From assembly GCA_015227615.1 (NCBI GenBank), contig JAALGZ010000007.1, positions 682,001 to 746,000 on the forward strand: 64,000 nucleotides of DNA, in the 5' to 3' direction. Source of the DNA: Labyrinthula sp. Ha (Eukaryota > Sar > Bigyra > Labyrinthulida > Labyrinthulaceae). Made by a program: the position numbers and the translations under genes. The notes beneath the pieces are model-generated. The model saw only the letters and a program-made list of their open reading frames with translations, was not told the origin of the DNA and searched no databases. Below, piece by piece: positions 11,123-22,165 of this stretch (the first letter of the stretch is position 1; every line of letters starts with the position of its first letter).

Positions 11123-14100
11123 CTACATTAGAGCTTCCAGAACATCGCACGTCATTTCAATGAAAAAATTGCTGTGCCCATCTCTAATACCACCCGACTG
11201 TTTTGCTTTCTCAAGCATACGTATCCTATGACTATCATCAATCTCAGTAGCTACTGCTGCTACCTCTAACGACTCAGCGCTACCAAAAGAAATGATTAAC
11301 TTTGGTAAGGCTACATATCTTAAAAGGGCAATCAGAGGCTCTGCAACAAGGTAAGTGATCAAAATTCCTAAGCATGTGGCAAATGCCCAGTCTCCAAATA
11401 CTTCTAGCTCAGCTTCAGCAAGCGCTGGGTCATTCTCTGATTCAAATACATACCTGTCATCGTTAAACAGAGCATCCTTTCTTGAACGTATCCATTGAAT
11501 AGTATACCACAAACAAGTCGCTACAAGGCCTAACACCACAATCCAACTGAAGGTCTTAAAAACATTGGGGAGATAACTTTTTCGGGCTTTTGCTTTTTTG
11601 GAAGGTTTTGCTGATAGGAGAGCTGCAAACTTAAGAGCAGAATTGTTTTGCTCACGTACGAGCCAAGTCTTTCTCCAACTTTGATTATAGTAGCTCAAGG
11701 TCATCGACTCGCCAAATCTTCCTGAATCCTCGCCTGCTTGCGACCTCGAAGAGCCCCAAATAGTTCTAGCATGGACAGTGGCCACCTTAACTTCAACAAG
11801 AGCAGCATTATAATCATTTTGTGCTTCTACAATTGCTACAGCATATTCTGGCTCAATAGTTAGTTGAGGTTTTGCCTCTTCCATATCCCCCTCGAACTCG
11901 TCAGCTTCGTCTCTAAGCTTTTTCTCCTCAGGATTGGCTGCAGTTCGACTGCTTTCAAGTAGCAACTTACGTCTACTTCTAGTACTAAGTGCCATCGAAG
12001 CAAGAATAAGCTTCCTATATGCATTCACCAATCTCTCGTCAGAAGGACTTTCAACACCATCCCCATCTTCAACACGGTTAAGAACTTTGTACAAATTGCC
12101 GCAAATGTCATACCTATCAGCCATTCTGTTTTCTGCAGTTCTAAATAGAAGTTTTACCATTACTTTCACTGGCAAAGCAATAAGTAAAGCAGAAACAAGT
12201 GCCACAGCAACAATGAAATAGATTGTTACCACAATATCGTTTCTCCTCAGTTCAAATAAGAAAGCAGATAAGAACATGTTTGATATCACGACACAGAAAA
12301 ATACACCTAACCTTTCCATCCGACTGAAATGAGGATCAAAACGCTGAATTCCCAACAGGGAATGTTCGTATCTTATAGCCAGTAGAAACTGAGGCCAAAC
12401 AGAGGGAGAGCTTTTTTGTTCCTTAACATTTTCCGCTGCTAGAAACTTTTCTCGTAATAAACTGTCTTTTCTATCTTGTTCTGTAGTACGGCCAGCCATT
12501 TCTCGAAAGTGCTTGAAAAACTCCATTCTCTTTCTCCGTTGAATCACACGCTGAAGTGTTACTTTAGCCAGAGCAGCTCTTTGAATTTTATCTGCATCCT
12601 TGTCGTCATTTTTGTCTGCCCACATGAATATAATTATACCAAATATTAACAAACTAGATAAACCGACAATAGAGCCTTGATCAGCTCTAACAGAAATAAT
12701 ATCGATCCCAGATGTTACAGTTCTGATATCAGCTGTGAAACGTTGCCAAGTTGCGTAGTCACTCGCGTGCGTACATCTGCACAGAATTTTACCTTCTCCG
12801 ACATCAACTGCAGTGTCTACTGTACATCCTTCAGTGCTCCAATCAGAGGCGTTATCTGAGAATGCTCCACAGGCTACTTCTGTGCCTAGAACAACTTCGA
12901 ATCCAGATGGCGCGTCGCCTGATCCACAAGTATCACCCGCGGCACCTTCTCCGTTTGTTGGTAAATCAAGGACCAGCAAAATTTCTCCACCATCGGACAA
13001 GTTTCCAAGGCCTAGTGTTTCCTGGTTAAAAGTAATAAAATCTAAGGTTAGGATTGAACCAACATTATTTTCATCATAATCAATAGGTCCATCATAGGTA
13101 AGATTACTCGAACACGTGTTATTTGGAACCACATCTAGAGATCTATCGCAGCGAATATTCACACTCCAACTTATTGCAACAATACTTACAGACTCATCCT
13201 CATCGACATCGTTTTGACCAATTAAATCATCCAGCAGGTTAGTAGGAAAAGTAACATTATTAGAATTTCCATTAACCGTAATCCCAGTTGTTCCTTGCCC
13301 AATACCACCTATTGAATCTCTAATGGTAGATAATTGAACATTATCACCAGAAAATTCAGTCTGATCAGCCCCATCTGGTACCACACTATTGGAAACCCGC
13401 GCTAAGTCTTCTATAGCTTCTCTGATGGAGTTTACAAAGGAACATCTCTCTGCTGAGTTCACAGTCTGTAACCTTCTTCTATATGCAGAAGTCTGGTTAG
13501 AAGGAACAGTAAGGCCAGTAATACCCTCCAAGGCACTAACTACATTTGAAAGCGTTCTCACTACACTTTCACGCACCGATTCGGGGATAGCTTCTGCCGC
13601 CTTAGGATCCTGATCTCCTCTCCTATTAGATTCTACTTCTACCTCTAATCCAGCGATAATTAAGAGCGCCTGCTCTGCAATTTGAGTAAGTGTGTCATCC
13701 GAGAGTTGGTCAACCTCTTTTGAGGTAGAGTCCAGAGTCAAGGCTATAGAATTGAGTAGAGCACCATCTGCTGCGCCAGAGGCAGCAAGGCTACTAAAGG
13801 ATTCGATGGAGGACTCAAAACAGAGTTCACGCACTTCTCCAAAGGTTTCCAGGATTCCAGCTGGTAAGAAAGCTGGGTTAAGAGTTTGTGATATCTGATT
13901 CAACGCTGTTGAAACTATGTTACATAATCTCACGATTTCAGCATCATCTCGTTGCTGCAGAAGCTCCACAATGAGCTCGTTAATCAAATCCACAGACAGA
14001 TCTCCTACTTGGAAATTTTCATTTGCGAACGGATTTTCGATTTCTATATTAGTTTTTGCCGTGGAAAGAAATCTCCGAGAAACTGCCCCAAAGGTATCTC

Positions 14101-17100
14101 TTACAACCGAAATGACGACAAGATTCTCCCCCGGAATCGGTGGTGTAGGGAGAAGCGTTTCAAATACAGAAGAAGGTTCGAACCCTCGCAAAGGAAAAAC
14201 TTCATCACCACCAAACTCGAAGCCAGCAGTGCTTTGGGCTTCAAGAAGTTTTTCATCAGATAAGAATGTGAAATCGAATGCGTATTGAAGTGGGACATCA
14301 AGGTCCGGATCAACCCAACCTGAAGCAGTTAGCCTAAATTCGGGAAAAGTATCATTTTCCCCAATTTCCAGCTCTTCAACTATTGCCGTTCCCCCAAGAG
14401 GTCTCGCATTTGCAGCAAATGTGACTTCGGCTGCTGCCAAAGGTCTTTGTTCGAGGGGCAGATCACATACAGACACCGCACTCAGTCTGAAGGTATATGT
14501 TATACCTTCAATTAGAGAGTTTGGAGCAATAAAAAGTTCAGGTCTTTCAAGAAGTGGTGATCCAGGAGCAATAGCAGGGTCATCAACTGCAGGGTTTGTA
14601 AACTCTTCCCACTGAATAATAACTTGTGAGATGTTAGGGTTGGGAGAGTATCCCGATACTTCGCCAAAAAGAGTAATCAGACTATTTCCATTCAATTTTG
14701 GGTCAACAGGTCGAACAATGACTTGAGGTAGAGGGCAGTCTGGAACGTCCGCCAAAACCTCCACAGCTACCTGAAAACCTCGATTTCTTGAGTTATCTAT
14801 AACATCCACGACGGTAAATTCAAAAATGTAGTCACCAGAGGTACTTGTTTCTGTCAAACCTGGAATCTCAATTACGAAGGTGGACGGATCCAGGCTTAGC
14901 AAAGGGTTAGCTTTTCCAATATCATCACAATTGACACAAGACCAAGATGTTTGATACTGTGCTGCGTTACCAAATCCAAGGGCTGCCCTCAAAGCTGCAT
15001 CAGATGAGGGATTCTCAAGGCCTTCAATTAAAGCGGAACCTAAGAATCCAATGAACGGATCACATAAAGCTGTGTCAGAAACAAAGTTTGGCTCACAAGA
15101 TCTACTAGCACTAAGGACTAAGGTGCCTGGGTTATCTGTGATAGTTAATCTTTCACCACCGGCCGACCGCACAACAATATCAGCTTGGACAACTTCAATA
15201 GCAACACTTGCTTCTCCTTCAACAAGCCCAACAGCTTCAGCCTGTTCACTAGGTATAGCAGAAAAATTAAGAGTGTAGCTTCCAATATCCAAAGCACGAG
15301 CATCAAAGTTAAAGTTATTGACATTTTCAGTGGTTATGGGTTCATTTAGCAAGGCTCCATTAATTTCCCATAAAAGACTATATAAAACTTCATCTTCAGC
15401 AAGGCCCTCGACGGCACACTCTCCATCAAGACTATCAACTGAACCAAAAAAACGCTGGGAATCAGTAGTTGCTAGTGTTATAGTCTCCCCTGTAACACCT
15501 TGAATTTGCACAGGGATTTGTTTCTGCAATGGTTGGAATAAGAAAGGAATTGTATCCTCTACCACAACAAAGTTAGCCCCATAAAAGATATCTATAACTG
15601 CCACAAGCTGAAACCCTATGATTGTATCTTCTGTTGGGATTCCACCCAAATCACCAAACAACTCCGAAAGTCCTAAATTGATAGTGGTAGCATCAATATT
15701 TTCCAGTAACAAGGTCTCATTCCTGATAGTTACCAGTATATTATACTCAAAGGATACTGGAGGGCCAGCAACTTGCACCACTTCCAGGGTAACAGCCGTG
15801 TCACAAATCGAAAGGGTCAAGGACGTGCTGGTCGCAAGACTGAATTGAAAAATATTAGCATTGGAAACTTGCTCAACCATTGTAAAGGAGTCATCTATAG
15901 CCTGCAGCTCGTTTTCGACACCGACAACACCACTGTCGCTAACAATTTCTATTTCCTCATCGCCTAATAGCAGTGGCGCAAACAATGTTGGTGTGACCGC
16001 AACAATCTGACCTTGAGTTGTATTCAGCCGACAAAAAGACCCAAGGAAGGAAAATATTTCAGTTGGATTGGCGCCACTGTTTGCACTCAACGTCAAGAAG
16101 TCAGTACATAGAAAATCTCCATCAAGCTCTGTCAGTGAAACTTCCTGGTCAAATTCTAGTGCTAATGACTGCAAGTCTGGCGTGATGTCAACAGATACCA
16201 GTCGCGGTGGGAAGTCTATTTCCATCAATGAGTTTGACAGTACAAGAGGAGCTAATCCAAATGTATCAGCCTGAGAGAAAAAATTTGTACCACTAGAAGT
16301 AAGACTAAATTGTGCAGATGAAGCTGAAAGTAATGATTTTTCTCCTAACTCTTCATCGTCTTCCTGAAAAACGATATTTACAATTGTCTCAGTCTTGTTG
16401 GGCTCAAAATTTAATTCACAAATATCCAAGCTTCCGAAGTATTCCCCGAATACTTCTTCGTTGAAAATTGAGAACTCGGACTGGCAGGTTATATTTATAG
16501 TAAGTGGTGTATCAGATAGCGTGTATGTTGCTGGCTCAGAAAAGTTTAGCTTGAACGCTCTGTCAGATATCACCCCTATGGAATCTAAGTCAAGATTATC
16601 GCGCCGCGCTAAAACCTGAAAGGAAGTTTCTCCATCGATGGTGGAGTTCATTTCATGTAAGCCCAAAGGATCTGCTTGAGAAAATATGCCATTACCTGAA
16701 TCAATAAAGTAGGTTATATTTTCGTCAGAAGCAATTTCAAGACCGTCTAAGGTTACTAAAGCATTTGAAACATCTATAGGAGCCGCACCAAATCCAAAAA
16801 TTGTCTCCTCTGGGTCGACAAAATTAAAGCTACAAGACCCAAAAGCTATTGGTTCCCCAAATGAAACCAGCGAATCGGCACACGGAAGTGATACTGATGC
16901 GCTCTGTGTAAGAATAGGAACAGAAAATTGAAAGAAAAACCTTGAGCTTGAGAAGATTTGAACTGCGACAAGTTTTGGAACAGCGTCTGTGCCTTCTAAG
17001 ACTAAGTTTGTGTCATAAGGTGAAAGGTAGATTTCGTCAAAAACTCCAGCACCACTTATTTCAACTCCGAAACTTTCAATAAAAGTAGAACTCAAAACAA

Positions 17101-18655
17101 GAGTATAAATTGTATCTCCATTTTGAAAATCATCAGGTGTACTTGCCGCAGTGTTCAGCTCAACTGTTGAAGGAATCACAACAGACATTAAATCCTGGGA
17201 AGGGTCAAAAGTCACGTCACAATCCGCAGCACCAAGCTCAAGCTGTGATGTGTTCGAAACTGTTGGCACTCCAATTACATCCACCCCAAGGTCATGCCCA
17301 AAAAGAGATAATATCTGTGAACAATCATCAGTAATAAATCCTCCATCTCCTCCCTCTGCAAAGGTCTCTGAAGCAAAGAAACCTTTACCAAGGGTTATTT
17401 CTAAAGTTGTTACAAAACCACCATTTATCATTTCCGCTGTATATTCGTTCGGGGCTATTCTAGCTGCATTAAACTGTACAAGCTCCGCAAAATTCATCTC
17501 TTGAATATGTTTATCAAGAATTTGAGCTTGTAGAGGAAGTGCATTATTCACATGCACTATTCTATTGCCTGGCCTTGTACGCAGCTCGTACTGTACTTCC
17601 CCAGAATCTAGAGCATCAAAATCCACGGCTAGTTCTTGCGGAAGGCGTAGAACAAATTTTGTGGAGTTGCCAAAAGTCTGAGAATTTTGTTCAAGTACAC
17701 ACGGATCCCGAGCAAAAGGTAAGACGTCTTCTCCATTTGCAAGCAAGGCAAAGTTATCAGCACAAATTATAGATTGTGTGTTTGATTCTTCTGTAGGAAA
17801 AACCAAGTTCTGATCAGTGTCGACTGATATTTCAATCTCATTTACAAAACGCACATCTACTACTTGAGGTGCTTCAATGTCTTGCACTGGTTCAATGTAT
17901 CTCAGGCAGTTGCTAAAAATCGAACTGTTAGTAAATAACTCAACAGTATAATGCCTTGAGTCAAAAGGAGGAGAAAGTTCTAACTCCTCCTCAGCAGGAA
18001 GCTCAATCTGAACACTAGATTCTTGATAAATAAAATTGCACAAACCTTCAAAAGGCACTTCATTAAAAAGAGTAACCAGAGATTCATTTGTATATAGATG
18101 GGAAAAAAACCTATAGTGATTGGAACAAGGTTCAGAGAAAGTCTGGGGGATAAAAGTTCGGTTGAACTCAATATTCACGAATTGAACACTAAATTCAACA
18201 ACTGCTTGAACCCCAGTTATCATTGGAAGAGATAGATCCTGGGGATCAGACTCAGTGAAAATAAAGTTAGAACCACCTTGAGCTGCGTTGGAATCTCCCT
18301 CTACTAAGCCAAATTCCATGATTCCACTGCCCTCAAAAACATCTACAAAAATTTCATCTCCTTCAGTAAAATTAAGAAAAGGAGCAGCTAAGGGTGTTAG
18401 TATAACATTCACCCCTTCAACAGTTACAATGCACGACAGACCTTCCTCATAAACAAGACTTTCCGAGTTATCAAATATGTCAAACCTCCTATCACAAGGC
18501 TCGCTCTCGACTAAAATTCGTTCAAAAAAGTCCAGTTGAACAAGTATGTCAAAGGAGACTTCAATGGCACCATTGGGTCGGCCGGCTGCACCTACTACGT
18601 TCTGTGACCAGGATACCTGGAAAACACCCAAAATAAGACAAAGAAAAATAATCAT
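11123..18655 (-). CDS. Giant GPS/REJ polycystin-1-like membrane protein, 2510 aa
   Basis: One uninterrupted frame encodes a secretory-pathway membrane protein. Residues 1-17 form a signal peptide ending at a VSWSQ-like site. Residues about 20-1150 are a large ectodomain with repeated beta-sandwich-like modules, several carrying an FSQAD.(L/F)GL motif and paired cysteines. A region like the REJ (receptor for egg jelly) module follows from about 1160 to 1900, with WSCVNC near 1240. Around 1940-1970 is a GPS/GAIN autoproteolysis-type motif with CRCTHASDYATW. Five hydrophobic segments follow near 1993-2011, 2114-2135, 2139-2169, 2368-2387 and 2421-2445. The stretch before the second (EHSLLGIQRFDPHFSRMERL) resembles polycystin-1 family cytoplasmic/TM junctions. 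I see no PLAT domain and no PKD2-like pore, so it looks like a shortened receptor-type member. Its ligand and role are unknown. Likely at a cell or flagellar surface (inference). Confidence 0.82.
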   Translation of the reverse strand: MIIFLCLILGVFQVSWSQNVVGAAGRPNGAIEVSFDILVQLDFFERILVESEPCDRRFDIFDNSESLVYEEGLSCIVTVEGVNVILTPLAAPFLNFTEGDEIFVDVFEGSGIMEFGLVEGDSNAAQGGSNFIFTESDPQDLSLPMITGVQAVVEFSVQFVNIEFNRTFIPQTFSEPCSNHYRFFSHLYTNESLVTLFNEVPFEGLCNFIYQESSVQIELPAEEELELSPPFDSRHYTVELFTNSSIFSNCLRYIEPVQDIEAPQVVDVRFVNEIEISVDTDQNLVFPTEESNTQSIICADNFALLANGEDVLPFARDPCVLEQNSQTFGNSTKFVLRLPQELAVDFDALDSGEVQYELRTRPGNRIVHVNNALPLQAQILDKHIQEMNFAELVQFNAARIAPNEYTAEMINGGFVTTLEITLGKGFFASETFAEGGDGGFITDDCSQILSLFGHDLGVDVIGVPTVSNTSQLELGAADCDVTFDPSQDLMSVVIPSTVELNTAASTPDDFQNGDTIYTLVLSSTFIESFGVEISGAGVFDEIYLSPYDTNLVLEGTDAVPKLVAVQIFSSSRFFFQFSVPILTQSASVSLPCADSLVSFGEPIAFGSCSFNFVDPEETIFGFGAAPIDVSNALVTLDGLEIASDENITYFIDSGNGIFSQADPLGLHEMNSTIDGETSFQVLARRDNLDLDSIGVISDRAFKLNFSEPATYTLSDTPLTINITCQSEFSIFNEEVFGEYFGSLDICELNFEPNKTETIVNIVFQEDDEELGEKSLLSASSAQFSLTSSGTNFFSQADTFGLAPLVLSNSLMEIDFPPRLVSVDITPDLQSLALEFDQEVSLTELDGDFLCTDFLTLSANSGANPTEIFSFLGSFCRLNTTQGQIVAVTPTLFAPLLLGDEEIEIVSDSGVVGVENELQAIDDSFTMVEQVSNANIFQFSLATSTSLTLSICDTAVTLEVVQVAGPPVSFEYNILVTIRNETLLLENIDATTINLGLSELFGDLGGIPTEDTIIGFQLVAVIDIFYGANFVVVEDTIPFLFQPLQKQIPVQIQGVTGETITLATTDSQRFFGSVDSLDGECAVEGLAEDEVLYSLLWEINGALLNEPITTENVNNFNFDARALDIGSYTLNFSAIPSEQAEAVGLVEGEASVAIEVVQADIVVRSAGGERLTITDNPGTLVLSASRSCEPNFVSDTALCDPFIGFLGSALIEGLENPSSDAALRAALGFGNAAQYQTSWSCVNCDDIGKANPLLSLDPSTFVIEIPGLTETSTSGDYIFEFTVVDVIDNSRNRGFQVAVEVLADVPDCPLPQVIVRPVDPKLNGNSLITLFGEVSGYSPNPNISQVIIQWEEFTNPAVDDPAIAPGSPLLERPELFIAPNSLIEGITYTFRLSAVSVCDLPLEQRPLAAAEVTFAANARPLGGTAIVEELEIGENDTFPEFRLTASGWVDPDLDVPLQYAFDFTFLSDEKLLEAQSTAGFEFGGDEVFPLRGFEPSSVFETLLPTPPIPGENLVVISVVRDTFGAVSRRFLSTAKTNIEIENPFANENFQVGDLSVDLINELIVELLQQRDDAEIVRLCNIVSTALNQISQTLNPAFLPAGILETFGEVRELCFESSIESFSSLAASGAADGALLNSIALTLDSTSKEVDQLSDDTLTQIAEQALLIIAGLEVEVESNRRGDQDPKAAEAIPESVRESVVRTLSNVVSALEGITGLTVPSNQTSAYRRRLQTVNSAERCSFVNSIREAIEDLARVSNSVVPDGADQTEFSGDNVQLSTIRDSIGGIGQGTTGITVNGNSNNVTFPTNLLDDLIGQNDVDEDESVSIVAISWSVNIRCDRSLDVVPNNTCSSNLTYDGPIDYDENNVGSILTLDFITFNQETLGLGNLSDGGEILLVLDLPTNGEGAAGDTCGSGDAPSGFEVVLGTEVACGAFSDNASDWSTEGCTVDTAVDVGEGKILCRCTHASDYATWQRFTADIRTVTSGIDIISVRADQGSIVGLSSLLIFGIIIFMWADKNDDKDADKIQRAALAKVTLQRVIQRRKRMEFFKHFREMAGRTTEQDRKDSLLREKFLAAENVKEQKSSPSVWPQFLLAIRYEHSLLGIQRFDPHFSRMERLGVFFCVVISNMFLSAFLFELRRNDIVVTIYFIVAVALVSALLIALPVKVMVKLLFRTAENRMADRYDICGNLYKVLNRVEDGDGVESPSDERLVNAYRKLILASMALSTRSRRKLLLESSRTAANPEEKKLRDEADEFEGDMEEAKPQLTIEPEYAVAIVEAQNDYNAALVEVKVATVHARTIWGSSRSQAGEDSGRFGESMTLSYYNQSWRKTWLVREQNNSALKFAALLSAKPSKKAKARKSYLPNVFKTFSWIVVLGLVATCLWYTIQWIRSRKDALFNDDRYVFESENDPALAEAELEVFGDWAFATCLGILITYLVAEPLIALLRYVALPKLIISFGSAESLEVAAVATEIDDSHRIRMLEKAKQSGGIRDGHSNFFIEMTCDVLEALM

Positions 18656-21418
18656 AGATTCTTGTTGTTTAATTTATCTTCTCAGTTCTAATGTTTTACT
18701 ATTACTTAACTTCTGATTGAATATTCGGTTATTCCCTGCATTTGCCCATACGTTGTTTTCATCGCATACTGTCTTTATTAAACGGACATGGTGCATCAAA
18801 TGGGACTTTGTATGGAACATTGAACATATTGCAACTGTTACGAAAAGAGCTAATAAAGTCCCAGTAGAAGATGGTTTCGGATTCTTGTTGGGATCTGGGA
18901 TTTGCTATTGTTATTTTTTCTATAAACATGACAAATATTGAAATAAATTATATATAGACATAAAATAAGAAGAAGGAACAAGAATATTTGTAGTACAATT
19001 TCTTATAGAATTGAGTGGTTTAGTTTTGCGAACACGTATTTAAAGCTACCACCTTGAGAAACTGTATACAATACAAAGGATAGCAATAATGTGTGTGGAA
19101 CCTATTTTATGAAACTGTATTTTGACACTACTTTTAAGTTAGTCCATTCATTAAACACAGTATAATAGTGGTAAGGTATGGCTTATAGAGGATTGTTTGG
19201 TCTGATCCTGTTTATATAGTGCTCTTGAACTACACCTTTTAACTTCAACATGGTTGGCTACTAGAAACAAACAACCAAAACTAATTGATATCCATCTGTA
19301 GATGGATCCTGCAAAAGTAGCTTGCCTTTAAGAGTAGAATTTCCTAAGTTTTCTTTATCATTTCACCATCTTACTTCCTTCAAATCTTAGAGCTAGAAAT
19401 AATTTTAGTTTTCTTCACACACTAAAACTCAGTAAAATATACTAAGACTGAAATCTTGCTTGGTATTGAACTTAGCTATAATGAACCAATTAACCTAGCT
19501 AAGCATTTACCTGGCAAAGTGAATTATGCAATTTCGTATCTTCGTTTACGAAGCAGAATAGGGCTGGCAAAAAAAACAGTCTGCGATTTTACTAGCTGAG
19601 TATAAGAGAAAAAGCGCTGATGCCTTTAAATTTTTAAGAATACTAGATTAGTTGCTTCTCTTTCATCATTTTTGGCTTTTGGGATTTTTCTTGCCTTTTG
19701 ACTCTGTGCGTCAAATTCATAAAAGACAACACTTAAAGGATTGAAAGCCTGGTGCTACTACGATTCAGATTTTTATGCTGTTCTTTTATATAAGTCAATC
19801 TTAGAGGAGATAGTGGTTTTCAACATTGAGTATGTTTAGGCAAGAATAGAACAAAAAAAGTTTACAAACCTCTCTATTTTCTCCTCTACAGGTGGACATC
19901 CTTCTAGACATTTAAACAAGAAACCGCATCCTTTTTCTTAGAGATTGCTTTCTAACAGAAGGAAAACACTTCTTCCCATGTAAATGCTAGTAAATTCAAC
20001 AACACTAGCTGTGACACTTCTTAATTAGTAACACCCTCATCCATTCCTAAAAGAGCTTTGTATCAGTGTTATATATTGACTGTACTTAATATAGCTTCAG
20101 CATTCTTTCAAAAGAACCACTTAACTCACGGCTTGTATACTTGGGAGGTATGGATTGCTGCATTGAAATATTTGGTCATAGGTTTTGTTGTGTTGAACCA
20201 AATTAAGATGGAATAGGTTATACTACTTGGAAATATTAGACATGCAGGACGTTGAACATATTCAGCTAGATGTCTCTTAACTCCTGCTATTCCCACTGAA
20301 AAGGCTTAGTAATACACTATGTTTTGAAGTAAACCTCCTATCACAGCTCTAAGAAATATGAAATTATGGTTACAGTGAAACCAAAAATTTCGCTCAAAAT
20401 CAGAGTGCTGATAAGAACCTATTGAGCTATTTTCCAGCCTTGGATTAAGTTTAAATCGGTGTGTGATCCTTCTACTTTCCATTCAAAGCTAAACAACTTT
20501 TCCTGTTTTGTTACAGAATCATGAAGTTACGCTAATGAAAACAAAATGAAATTGATTGCGCTGCCACGGAAGCAGTATATTATATAGACAATTAAACTGT
20601 AATACATATAGACTTTTATGTATTTGTCAGAATGAAAATGTCCGTTTTCAAATTATAATATAGGATTAAAGCATGAGTAGTCTTGGTTAATGGAACGGAA
20701 CACTCTCCATACTTTAGAGTTGCTCCAATCAGGAATGTACAAAGAAAGGTATAAAGAGCCTCATTATATATAATATATTGCAAAATTGTACAATTTTTCA
20801 AGCAACAGTTCCGTAGCACATTTGAAGGTAACAAAGGTAAATCACAGTTTAAAATTTTAACGATGTTACTTGTCGAATCTTTTTTCACGCAGAAAATGAT
20901 CCAAACTACCCACATCTTTCATAAAAATTACATCAGTGTTTAGTACAGTAGAACATAATGAAACTATGATATTAAAAAAATATCTCTAGCTCCCAAGTGG
21001 GTTCCAGGCTATGAGAGCCTACTTCAAAAGAGGAGAGAATATGGGGAAATTAAACGAGGTGTATACATGAATCCCTAAAATATTAGCGCAATAATGAATT
21101 TGTTTAATTAGGTACTTGAACTTGTAATAGCAGGTTTTTTGTGCAATTTGAAAATACCAGTCACCGTTTATATGACGTACATCCGGGCAATCATAAGTTC
21201 ATATGGGAACCTAAGATAAATCTACTGCTAGCATGGATGTTAGAATTCCTAAAGGATAGACCCGTTGTATTTTACATTGTAGCATGTAGGGGCGCAGATT
21301 GAGAAAGTATTCTCATTGGGGAATTGTGGATCCTCAAACAGAAACTCAATCAAAAATATTAAAAAAATAAGAATCCGTTAAACTCAGTCATGCAACTGAA
21401 AGTCTCCAATTAGGAGCC

Positions 21419-21535
21419 CATACTGAATCCTCGTTCCTCTAGAAAAATCCTCAAGAATCCTCAATCAATTCATCAGAATTCCTCATAAATCCTCAATTAG
21501 TTTCACATTCCTCATCCATCCAATGTTTTTTAAAG
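21419..21535 (+). repeat. Degenerate TCCTCAA-type short repeats
   Basis: Within about 110 bp the motif (A)TCCTCAA or a close variant (ATCCTCG, TTCCTCA, ATCCTCAATT) recurs roughly eight times with irregular 8-20 nt spacing. A similar CCTC/TTCTTCA-rich stretch lies at about 53410-53530, with shared words such as CAGAAT/AGAATTC and CTCAA. The two may belong to one dispersed repeat family, but the resemblance is loose and could be compositional. Confidence 0.35.
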
Positions 21536-21555
21536 ATCTTGCTCAGGTACTATAA

Positions 21556-21777
21556 GGAAGCAATATTTTCTATTTCTCTACCGAGAAAAAAATATTCGAG
21601 AAAAGCTCTTCTAGTTTACTTAAAGCTACTTACTTTAAACTAGAAGGGGGTGGAACCATTTTAAGACAGATAGGTGTGAAACCAGGTCCTGCTCAAAAAG
21701 AACGTTTAACGTCTAAGGGAGCAGCGCTAGGAGGCAGTATTTGCAAGAAGAGGTCAAGACTCAGCACCAAAAAGTAA
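21556..21777 (+). other. 73-codon open frame without ATG; possible exon or relic
   Basis: From just after a TAA to the stop at 21775-21777 there is an open frame of 73 codons with balanced, coding-like residues, unlike the AT-driven frames around it. It contains KLEGGGTILRQIGVKPGPAQ and ends in a basic tail, KKRSRLSTKK. It has no start codon. An AG at the left border (ATAAG) could be a splice acceptor, but no partner exon was recognised upstream. It lies about 200 nt before the possible reverse transcriptase fragment on the same strand, so both may come from one decayed non-LTR element. Family unknown. Confidence 0.25.
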
Positions 21778-21998
21778 TTCTTCAAAATATGAGATGAGAA
21801 TTCAAGAACAAAAGTAGATACCTTTATAGATGTTCAATGAAAAGAGTTCATGTAAACAAAAAAAGCTGGATTTTATGTTAGATTCTTTACATAACGCTAG
21901 ATATGTATCCAAAAAAGCTATCTAAAAATTTGACACGTGTGGCGACTCCGCAGGTACCATGTCTATATACTCAAATGCTTGAAATTAGAAAGCACAAG

Positions 21999-22165
21999 TT
22001 GCTTTTATCGAACCTGGCTCTATGATTGTTGGAGACGATGTTTTTCAAAAATTCGAGTCTGATGTTAAAGTAGCTGCAAGTAAGATATTTCATTGGTGTG
22101 AGAAGAAGAAGCTGGTAAGGTTTTCTCTCTTCATTAATTAGAATGAGAGTAAGATGAAATTGTTG
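21999..22165 (+). pseudogene. Possible non-LTR (LINE) reverse transcriptase fragment
   Basis: One frame reads GSMIVGDDVFQKFESDVKVA and then SKIFHWCEKKKL. This resembles the segment after the YADD motif in LINE reverse transcriptases, where a helix with spaced acidic residues leads to a Trp-Cys-Glu-Lys turn and then a short xIN..K strand. The continuation has LFIN, a stop, and then NESKMK, which fits the strand position. The first Asp pair is GDD instead of Y/FADD. The piece is only about 55 codons long and no upstream palm motif was found. A chance resemblance is possible. Confidence 0.28.

Noticed and set aside
11934-17772. Many plus-strand frames of 60-123 codons opposite the giant gene
   Set aside because: They are antisense shadows of a strongly coding minus strand with a signal peptide, GPS motif and membrane helices.
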